Positions 57,385-64,000 of a stretch of DNA of 64,000 bases are shown piece by piece (the stretch's first letter is position 1; every line of letters starts with the position of its first letter). Both the position numbers and the translations under genes were made by a program. The stretch is from Oceanobacter mangrovi (GTDB lineage: Bacteria; Pseudomonadota; Gammaproteobacteria; Pseudomonadales; Oceanobacteraceae), in the NCBI RefSeq assembly GCF_019740315.1, contig NZ_JAHXZR010000005.1:62001-126000 (forward strand), read 5' to 3'. The notes beneath the pieces were generated by a model. It did not search any database. It saw only the letters and a list, made by a program, of their open reading frames with translations, and was not told the DNA's origin.

Positions 57385-58599
57385 ATGATTAAAACTGGCT
57401 CCCAAGCCTGGTGGCGCATCACCATCGCCCTTTGCCTTGGCTCCTTTATGGTGTTTACCAACCTTTATGTAACCCAGCCTCTGCTGCCAATGCTGGCGCG
57501 GGAGTTTGGTGTTTCTCCACTGCAAGCCAGTTATTCATTGACGATTTCAACACTGACGCTGGGAGCCGCGCTGATTTTCTACGGTGCCGCCAGTGATGCC
57601 ATAGGCCGCCGCTGGCTGATGCTGGGCAGCATGGGTGGCATTGTGATCATGGCCCTGTCATTGTCGCTGGTGACCGACTACCACACCTTGCTGGTGCTGC
57701 GAGCAATTCAGGGACTGTTTCTGGCTGGCCTGCCTGCCATTGCCGTTGCCTATATGGCAGATGAGTTTGACGCCGACGCCCTGATGTCAGCGGTTGGTCT
57801 CTACATCGCCGCCAATTCTCTGGGCGGCATTTTTGGCCGCGTTATTGGTGGTTTTGCCGGTGAGCATCTGGGCTGGAATCAGGCGTTTCTGGTGATTAGT
57901 GGAATGGGTCTGGTGCTTTGGCTTATTGTCATGTTGTTGCTCCCAAAACAGCAGCATTTCAGCCCGAGGCCATTCCATCCGACGTCAATGCTGGCGGATA
58001 TGAAGCGCCATCTGGGCAATCCAAAACTGTTGCCCGCCTACATACTGGGGGGGCTGAACTTCTTTATCTTTGTAAACCAGTACAGCTTTATTACCTTCGT
58101 ACTGGAAGACGCGCCCTACTATCTGACACCCCAACTACTTGGGTTAATGTTCCTGACCTATTTGACCGGCACCATGGGTTCAACCCTGTCTGGCAAGCTG
58201 GGCAAACAGTTTGGCCAGCCACAATGCATGATGGCGGGCTCGGTAATCATGATGATCGGCACCCTGACCACGCTGACACCCTGGTTGCCCGTGATCATTC
58301 TGGGCTTTTTTATCAACAGCTTCGGGTTCTTTTTTGCCCACTCCAGCGCCAGCAGCTGGGTCAGCCGTAACGCTGAAGGTGCCAAGGCCAGTGCCAGCTC
58401 ACTCTATCTGCTGTTCTATTATGTTGGCGCCAGCAGCGGTGGTCTGTACCTCAACCTGTTCTGGCAATGGCAGCACTGGAATGGTGTGATCATCGGTTCA
58501 TTGTTGGTACTGATAATCACACTGATGATGGCTGGCCGTTTACGTCAGATCCAGCAACGGGCAGAATCACTGCCTTTACAATCCATACAAAAGGTCTGA
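57385..58599 (+). CDS. MFS transporter (YnfM/arabinose-efflux-like)
   Basis: A 404-residue twelve-helix major facilitator. The helix 2-3 loop motif reads YGAASDAIGRRWLMLGS, with the acidic/basic pattern of MFS transporters, and VTQPLLPMLAREFGVSPLQASYSLT opens the protein. These often export sugars or drugs. Neighbour lysR suggests a substrate-specific control. Substrate unknown. Confidence 0.9.
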   Translation: MIKTGSQAWWRITIALCLGSFMVFTNLYVTQPLLPMLAREFGVSPLQASYSLTISTLTLGAALIFYGAASDAIGRRWLMLGSMGGIVIMALSLSLVTDYHTLLVLRAIQGLFLAGLPAIAVAYMADEFDADALMSAVGLYIAANSLGGIFGRVIGGFAGEHLGWNQAFLVISGMGLVLWLIVMLLLPKQQHFSPRPFHPTSMLADMKRHLGNPKLLPAYILGGLNFFIFVNQYSFITFVLEDAPYYLTPQLLGLMFLTYLTGTMGSTLSGKLGKQFGQPQCMMAGSVIMMIGTLTTLTPWLPVIILGFFINSFGFFFAHSSASSWVSRNAEGAKASASSLYLLFYYVGASSGGLYLNLFWQWQHWNGVIIGSLLVLIITLMMAGRLRQIQQRAESLPLQSIQKV

Positions 58600-58616
58600 T
58601 CCCTGCGGCTGGCAGC

Positions 58617-58640
58617 AGAGGGTTAAACCAGAAACCCTCT
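58617..58640. other. Hairpin before cti
   Basis: AGAGGGTT / AACCCTCT, 8-bp stem, loop of 8 nt, directly before the cti ribosome site. Could reduce read-through from the MFS gene or affect cti translation; no T run. Confidence 0.4.
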
Positions 58641-58654
58641 GACAAGGAAGTTTC

Positions 58655-61021
58655 ATGCATCTGTCCCGCCGCCTCTGGATGATCACCCTGTTCCTCAGCC
58701 TGATCAGCGGCTGCGCCGTGCTGGCCGCCCAAAGCTTTGAAGACCGTTTTGGCAGCGCCGAACCGCGCGACCGCACGGTCGCCTGGGACAGTTACGAAGG
58801 CCGCAACTATAACCAGCGGGTCAAACCCATTCTGGAGCAACGCTGCGTCAGCTGCCATGCCTGTTACGATGCCCCCTGTCAGCTGAAGCTAACCTCCACT
58901 GCCGGGCTCAGTCGTGGTATCAACAAGGAAGTGGTTTACGACGGCACCCGCCTGCTGGCCGTCGAACCCAAGCGTTTATATCTGGACGCCCAGACCACCG
59001 AACAATGGCGTCAGCTGGGCTTTGAGCCCGTGCTGAATGAACGCCGTAACACCTCGCAAGCCAATCTGGCCGCCAGCCTGATCTATCAGGCCATTTCCCT
59101 GCGCAAACAGCAGGGTGCCTTTGAGCACCCGATTCTGCCCGACAGCTATGACTTTTCCCTTAATCGCGACCAGCAATGCCCAACCGTCGAAGGCTATGCT
59201 GAATTCCGCCAGCAAAAGCCCGACTGGGGGATGCCTTATGGCTTGCCAGAGTTGACTGATCGCGAATATGGCGTGCTGACCGACTGGATCAGCCGTGGCG
59301 CCTGGTTGCCGTCGAACCAGCCGCTGGACACCGACACCCTGTCGGAAGTGCGTCTGTGGGAACAGCGGTTGAATGGCGACGACCTGAAAACCCGCCTGGC
59401 CGCCCGTTATATTTACGAACACATTTATCTCTACAGCCTTTATCTGGGTGATGCCAGCGACCGCAACGCCCCGCATTTCCGGCTGGTGCGCTCCAGTACA
59501 CCACCGGGTGAAGCCATCAAGATCATCTCAACGCGACGCCCTTATGACGACCCCGGCGTTAAACGGGTCTGGTATCGCCTGCTGGCTGATCGTGAAACAG
59601 TGACCGCCAAAAACCACATTCCCTTTGTGCTGGACGACCAGCGCTGGAGCCGCTGGCAGAGCTATCTGATCAGTGCGGATTTTGAGGTCAGCCAACTGCC
59701 GTCTTACCTGCCAGAAGTCGCCAGCAACCCATTCAAGGCCTTTGAACAACTGCCCGCTGACGGCCGTTACCGCTTCCTGCTTGAACACGCCCGTGAAACC
59801 ATCATGGCCTTTATCAAAGGCCCTGTGTGTCGTGGCCAGGTCGCCGTTAACGTGATCAACGAACAGTTCTGGGTCTACTTTGTCAACCCGGACATCAATT
59901 ATGGTGAAGAAGCGGCGGGCTTCCTCGAATCCCAGGCCCAACAACTCGACATGCCAGCCGAGCAGTCCAGCAACGCCCTGCCGATCAGCTCCTGGCTGAA
60001 GTTTTCCGAAAAGCAGAAACAGTACCTGCAAGCCAAAAGCCAGCTGCTGAACACCGAATTGAAAGACAAGATCACCCTCGACCAACAGCTGATCTGGGAC
60101 GGCGAAGGCCAGAACCCCAATGCTGCCCTGACAGTGATGCGCCACTTCGACAACGCTACCGTCATTCAAGGACTGCTGGGCCAGCCGCCAAAAACCGCCT
60201 GGGTGATCGACTATCCACTGTTAGAGCGCATTCACTATCTGCTGGTTGCCGGCTTTGATGTGTACGGCAACATTGGCCACCAGCTGGTCACCCGCCTGTA
60301 TATGGATTTTCTGCGCATGGAAGGGGAAATGAACTTCCTGATGTTCCTGCCCAAAGAGGAACGCATCAGCACCCGCCGGTTCTGGTATCGCGATGCCGAC
60401 AGTGCCGTGCGCGACTATATGTTTGGTGACTACACCCAGGTACAGGTGGAATCCGGCATCAACTTCCAGACCAACAACCACCAACAAGAGCTGTACCAGA
60501 TCTTTGCCAAACGGCTGCAGCCAGTGATCAATCGCCAATACGAACTGAGCCAGGCAAACCTGTCTGCCAGCGCTATTGCGGCGCTACAGCAACTGGAACG
60601 CACGCGCGGACGCATGCTGGCAACTCTGCCAGAGGTCGCTAAAGTCCTCATCACCAAAGACGGCAAAGCCACCGAAATCATCAGCCTGGTTCATAACCGC
60701 GGCCACGCCAACATCACTTCGCTGCTGGATGAAAAAAGCGCGCTGCTGCCCGATGAAGACAGTCTGACGCTGGCCCGTGGCTCGATTGGCGACTATCCCA
60801 ATGTGCTGATGCAGGTAGAAGAAAGTGAGCTAGCCAATTGGGCTGCCGCCATTCAGGCGATGAAGAGTGAAGAGGACTACCGTCAATTGCTCGACCGTTT
60901 TGGTGTGCGCCGCAGCAGTCCGGATTTCTGGCACACTAGTGACCAGATCGCCCGCCTGTTCCAGCAGCAGGAACCACTGGCCAGTGGCGTGCTGGATTAC
61001 AACCGGCTGGAGAATCGTTAG
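58655..61021 (+). CDS. cti: Fatty acid cis/trans isomerase Cti
   Basis: A 788-residue envelope haem enzyme converting cis to trans unsaturated acyl chains in membrane lipids under solvent or heat stress, without ATP. The haem c site is CVSCHACYDAPCQLKL at about 67-82. The N terminus is a signal peptide; LISGC at 16-20 resembles a lipobox, so it may be a lipoprotein. AAGGAAG precedes ATG 58655. The desaturase at 2456 supplies cis chains in the same genome. The gene is alone after the MFS gene. Confidence 0.95.
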   Translation: MHLSRRLWMITLFLSLISGCAVLAAQSFEDRFGSAEPRDRTVAWDSYEGRNYNQRVKPILEQRCVSCHACYDAPCQLKLTSTAGLSRGINKEVVYDGTRLLAVEPKRLYLDAQTTEQWRQLGFEPVLNERRNTSQANLAASLIYQAISLRKQQGAFEHPILPDSYDFSLNRDQQCPTVEGYAEFRQQKPDWGMPYGLPELTDREYGVLTDWISRGAWLPSNQPLDTDTLSEVRLWEQRLNGDDLKTRLAARYIYEHIYLYSLYLGDASDRNAPHFRLVRSSTPPGEAIKIISTRRPYDDPGVKRVWYRLLADRETVTAKNHIPFVLDDQRWSRWQSYLISADFEVSQLPSYLPEVASNPFKAFEQLPADGRYRFLLEHARETIMAFIKGPVCRGQVAVNVINEQFWVYFVNPDINYGEEAAGFLESQAQQLDMPAEQSSNALPISSWLKFSEKQKQYLQAKSQLLNTELKDKITLDQQLIWDGEGQNPNAALTVMRHFDNATVIQGLLGQPPKTAWVIDYPLLERIHYLLVAGFDVYGNIGHQLVTRLYMDFLRMEGEMNFLMFLPKEERISTRRFWYRDADSAVRDYMFGDYTQVQVESGINFQTNNHQQELYQIFAKRLQPVINRQYELSQANLSASAIAALQQLERTRGRMLATLPEVAKVLITKDGKATEIISLVHNRGHANITSLLDEKSALLPDEDSLTLARGSIGDYPNVLMQVEESELANWAAAIQAMKSEEDYRQLLDRFGVRRSSPDFWHTSDQIARLFQQQEPLASGVLDYNRLENR

Positions 61022-61061
61022 ACAAGGCCCATGCCTACATGGTTGCCCCAATAGACAGGTG

Positions 61062-61100
61062 GTAGGTCGGATAAACGAGCGCAGCGAGAGCCATCCGACA
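61062..61100. repeat. REP-like repeat of the GTAGGTCGGATAA type
   Basis: GTAGGTCGGATAA and CCATCCGACA flank a GC-rich centre; the ends pair (TCGGAT / ATCCGA). Sequences of this form are frequent intergenic repeats in gamma- and betaproteobacteria. It lies 40 bases after cti. Confidence 0.65.
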
Positions 61101-61114
61101 ACCGCCAGCATTAT

Positions 61115-63211
61115 TCAGGCATTCTTGCGAATGCCTGTCGCCACCCATAAGCGTAACACCACTCGCAAACAACGACGCCAGAATGGCATCACCGAAGGGC
61201 CATTACGCTTCCAGGTTTTCAGCTCGGCAACAATCCGCTGGGCCGAGCTGAATCTGTGACTCTGAGCACTGACATAGGTCGGATACACCACCAGAGCCGC
61301 CGCCACCAGCTCATCCAGCGAACGCTGACGGCCTCGTCGCTCATTCGCATAGGCGTCCGTCGTCAGACCCCAACCAGCATAAAACGGCATGCCGTGACAG
61401 AACACCTGCTTACCTCGCAGCAAGGCCTCAAAGCCCAGCAACGACGTCATAGTATGCACTGCATCGACCTGTTCGAGCATTTGGGACGAATCGCCAGCCA
61501 GCACAATCTCATCGCAATACTGACGATACTCATCCAGCGCCACATCCTGACTGCGTAGGCCTGCCACCACATCCGGGTGCGGCTTGAACACCAGCCAGCT
61601 GGTCGGTTCCAGCAAGCGTGCCTGCTGCAACAGCACCAGATTGGTTGTAATGGTTGTGGCACCGGTTCTGATTGAAGCGTCGGTCTCAACCTGCCCCGGC
61701 ACCAGCACCACCCGTTGGGTAGCGGCCGGATCAGCCAGAACACAGCCGGGCCGCCATTCACCACCGATCAGGTTGTACTTGGATATACGCTCGGCGACGA
61801 TGGTTGTCCGTAGCTCAGCCGCCGCCGCCAGCTGAGTATCCGTAAATTCCTGTTCAGCCAGAATCCGTTCCAGCCGCGAGGGTTTTGATGCGTCGTAATA
61901 CATACCAACATCGTCCAGCACCCAAGACAGCGGGCGGATCAGGTCGGCCCCCAGCCCGGAGGAACGCAGGAATCCATCTTCAATGCGGATAACCTTTTTG
62001 ATCTGCCGCTGCAGCGACTGCGGCAGCGGTTTGACGCCCCAGATCAACAGCGTCGCACCTTCCGGCACTTGGCTGGCTTTGTTACAGCAGTGCAGCTTTG
62101 CCCCAAACAGAAAGTCTTTCAGAATTGGCCGTTTCCAGGCCGAAAAACCCAAGGCATAAACATCGCCAAGGGCATGATTCCAGAGCCACTGCTGACGCTG
62201 TAACGCCAGTAATTGCATCACAGTTTCCAGCTCTGTTGGCTTGTGGGTTTCCGGGTCCATGTAACGGCTGTAAGACACCAGTGCGGCATGAACCAGCTGA
62301 TCCCGACAGGCTCCGGCGGGCAAATTTCTGACCAGCATCCGACGCCGCTCCGGCGCTGCCAGCTGATCTTCGGTAACCCCCCAGCCAGCATAAAACGGCA
62401 TACCAAAACAACGCACCGGCTTACCCCAGATCAGGGCTTCGAAGCCCATTTGCGAGGTAACGGTATAAACCCGCTGCGCGCTTTCTAACAGCCGTCCTGG
62501 GTGACAGTTTTCCGCAATAATCTGCAAGCGTGGATGCTGCAAGGTCGCAAGGTCGAAATGACCGGCTTTGGCACGGGTAAAAGCATCCGGGTGGACTTTC
62601 AGAATCACCGTCGAGTGAGGGTTCTCTGCCAGCGCAGCCTCCAGCATCAACTGAAAGCTGCGGGCATCCGCCTGACCAAAAGCAATCGAAGCGTCACCGG
62701 CAACCTGATCCACCACCAGTACATAAGACTCCGGCAGCGGCCTGGAATATTCCGGTGCGGCGTTGTATTTGGACACATTCAGCTGCTGCCACAAGCCAAC
62801 AATCTGTTGTGCCCGTTGCCGTTCAGCCTCTTTCAGCGGCGTTGCAATCAAACGCTCCAGCCGCGATGGCTGCAAGGCGTCGTAATAGATGCCTTCATCA
62901 TCCACCACCACAGACAGCGCCGGGTCTTCGCGACCCAGTGAACGCACAAAACCGTCTTCCAACAGCCGATATTCAAGATTCTGTTTCCGGGCAATCACCT
63001 GCGCCTGCAAGCCGGAACGCTTGCGGCCCCAGCCCAGCACCTGCACCGGCCCGGACGACTCCGGGCCGGAACTGTCGCATTGCCAGAAAAGCTGCACGAT
63101 CGGATTGGCCAACAAAGCCCGCGACGGCGAAATAGCCGCCGGGCGCATTGGCCCCTCACCCGGAGCGACAGCAGGTGATTTGAAAGAAGCGTTTGATTTC
63201 GGCGTTGCCAT
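61115..63211 (-). CDS. KpsC-like capsule Kdo transferase, two-domain
   Basis: A 698-residue cytosolic protein with two related KpsC-type halves. The first has DGFVRSLGREDPALSVVVDDEGIYYDALQPSRLERL and the second DGFLRSSG...SWVLDDVGMYYDASKPSRLERIL; each half also ends in a GMPFYAGWG block, so the duplication is internal. KpsC adds the Kdo linker to lipid for capsule assembly. ATG 63211 with AAGGA six bases before is used. No kpsS, kpsM or kpsT is in the window, so it stands alone here. No signal peptide. Confidence 0.88.
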   Translation of the reverse strand: MATPKSNASFKSPAVAPGEGPMRPAAISPSRALLANPIVQLFWQCDSSGPESSGPVQVLGWGRKRSGLQAQVIARKQNLEYRLLEDGFVRSLGREDPALSVVVDDEGIYYDALQPSRLERLIATPLKEAERQRAQQIVGLWQQLNVSKYNAAPEYSRPLPESYVLVVDQVAGDASIAFGQADARSFQLMLEAALAENPHSTVILKVHPDAFTRAKAGHFDLATLQHPRLQIIAENCHPGRLLESAQRVYTVTSQMGFEALIWGKPVRCFGMPFYAGWGVTEDQLAAPERRRMLVRNLPAGACRDQLVHAALVSYSRYMDPETHKPTELETVMQLLALQRQQWLWNHALGDVYALGFSAWKRPILKDFLFGAKLHCCNKASQVPEGATLLIWGVKPLPQSLQRQIKKVIRIEDGFLRSSGLGADLIRPLSWVLDDVGMYYDASKPSRLERILAEQEFTDTQLAAAAELRTTIVAERISKYNLIGGEWRPGCVLADPAATQRVVLVPGQVETDASIRTGATTITTNLVLLQQARLLEPTSWLVFKPHPDVVAGLRSQDVALDEYRQYCDEIVLAGDSSQMLEQVDAVHTMTSLLGFEALLRGKQVFCHGMPFYAGWGLTTDAYANERRGRQRSLDELVAAALVVYPTYVSAQSHRFSSAQRIVAELKTWKRNGPSVMPFWRRCLRVVLRLWVATGIRKNA

Positions 63212-63386
63212 GCAGGTCCTTGTACTGGCGCTATCAAGGAAGGAAATTCTGGCCACAGTCTAGTGGCTGAAACGCCGATGGCAAAATAAAGTTGGAGGTT
63301 GTGCTGGTCGGCCTGTTTCCACGCCCCATAATTCACCGGCGCGTGCGGCACGGAATGCATGCACGCCAGAATCCAGAGCAGGATGG

Positions 63387-63407
63387 ATCCTGAAGCGAGT
63401 TCAGGAT
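63387..63407. repeat. REP-like palindrome, copy 2
   Basis: ATCCTGAA / TTCAGGAT with loop GCGAG; on the minus strand the flanks are GTC and CC and the loop CTCGC. Same architecture as the element at 1095 with a different, self-complementary stem. An adjacent GAATCCAGAGCA (about 63369-63380) resembles one half of copy 1. Confidence 0.6.
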
Positions 63408-63423
63408 GACACATGGATAATAG

Positions 63424-63972
63424 TTAACCCAAGGCTGCCAGCAAGGCGTCGCGTGCCTGGGTGATTTGGACAAACAACTCCTGACTGCCACCCTGATCCG
63501 GGTGCGCTTTCTGTGCCAGGCGCCGGAACGCGGTTTTGATCTGCAGCTTTTCCAGCAGTCCTTCCGTTGGCAAATCCAGCAACTGACGATACTGACGCTC
63601 CAGCTGCGGCTGGAAATCTCCGCCATGACCGCCCCAGGCTGAGTTCTGTCGCTGCTGGTAACGGGCGAATTCAGCTTCCATACGTTGCTGATATTCCCGT
63701 CGTTGATGTAATGCAGCGCGCCGTAATTCAACCTGATTAGCCTGCCAGAAGACCCGCGACATAATGGTACAGGCTTCAAAACCCAGCTGGCCTGCTGCCA
63801 GCAAGCGGTCCAGCTGAAACGGCCCAACCATGTCGTATGGCTCATCCAGCCAGGCCACATGGCCATCATCAGTGAGTTGGAATTCAGCAATAGTGACGGT
63901 ATCGACAATGCCCAGGGTACCGTTCCAGATGACCCACAGCTCTTCTTCCATAAACCACTGCTGTTCAGACAT
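63424..63972 (-). CDS. J-domain protein with C-terminal J domain
   Basis: A 182-residue protein. The last 65 residues are a J domain with the HPD motif (RLAQKAHPDQGGSQELFVQITQARDALLAAL), needed to stimulate DnaK. The N-terminal 110 residues (MSEQQWFMEEELWVIWNGTLGIV, then VGPFQLDRLLAAGQLGF) match no family I recognise and lack cysteines, glycine-rich linkers and membrane segments, so it is not DnaJ, CbpA or DjlA. ATG 63972 has GAGG seven bases upstream. It may target DnaK to a special client. Confidence 0.8.
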   Translation of the reverse strand: MSEQQWFMEEELWVIWNGTLGIVDTVTIAEFQLTDDGHVAWLDEPYDMVGPFQLDRLLAAGQLGFEACTIMSRVFWQANQVELRRAALHQRREYQQRMEAEFARYQQRQNSAWGGHGGDFQPQLERQYRQLLDLPTEGLLEKLQIKTAFRRLAQKAHPDQGGSQELFVQITQARDALLAALG

Positions 63973-64000
63973 AAACGACCTCAGTTGCAAAGCAGGCATC

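Overview
The window looks like chromosomal DNA of a marine, sodium-using gammaproteobacterium near the Oceanospirillales/Pseudomonadales. Three things point there: a six-gene Na+-translocating NADH:quinone reductase operon, a gene order from about 3.8 to 22 kb that follows Pseudomonas (nqrF-A, long GAPDH, mfd, csiV, mtnP, nagZ, psrA, lexA, sulA, a small protein, a DUF6586 protein), and a complete set of genes for the compatible solute glucosylglycerate. Genes are dense on both strands. I saw no prophage, insertion sequence, CRISPR array or rRNA operon.

Layout. 0-3.7 kb: the 3' part of a flavoprotein gene, a His-tailed unknown protein, a short-chain dehydrogenase and an acyl desaturase. 3.8-9.7 kb: nqrABCDEF on the minus strand, without the usual apbE and nqrM after nqrF. 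10-16.5 kb: long-form GAPDH facing mfd-csiV. 16.6-19.6 kb: a psrA-ldt-nagZ-mtnP minus-strand group, with a perfect PsrA-type palindrome before psrA. 19.8-21 kb: lexA and sulA behind several SOS boxes. 21-24.7 kb: small proteins, a YfaZ porin-like protein and htpG with a heat-shock promoter. 25-31.7 kb: LysE-type exporter and the thiamine operon thiC-thiO-thiS-thiG-thiDE behind a TPP riboswitch. 31.7-34.8 kb: two PaaI-type thioesterases and an unusual three-gene signalling cassette (receiver, CheC-like phosphatase, PAS plus degenerate GGDEF).

34.9-46.4 kb is a carbon and compatible-solute region: GH13 alpha-glucosidase, stand-alone prephenate dehydratase, glycerate kinase, glucosyl-3-phosphoglycerate phosphatase and synthase, a glucosylglycerate/sucrose phosphorylase-family enzyme, pgl, zwf and galU. 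Together these could make glucosylglycerate from 3-phosphoglycerate and a nucleotide glucose, then recycle it by phosphorolysis to glucose-1-phosphate and glycerate, with the glycerate re-phosphorylated.

46.4-64 kb: five tRNA genes (Asn, two identical Pro, two identical Met), a zinc-ribbon protein, a lipoprotein FKBP isomerase, pdxH, an RDD protein, lptFG divergent from pepA, a sensor kinase/receiver pair, a LysR regulator divergent from an MFS transporter, a fatty acid cis/trans isomerase, a two-domain KpsC-like capsule transferase and a J-domain protein with the J domain at its C terminus. Small REP-like palindromes lie near both ends of the window and at 61 kb.

The best candidates for something under-described are the receiver/CheC/degenerate-GGDEF cassette, the glucosylglycerate make-and-recycle cluster, and the REP-like element whose two copies differ by compensating stem changes.
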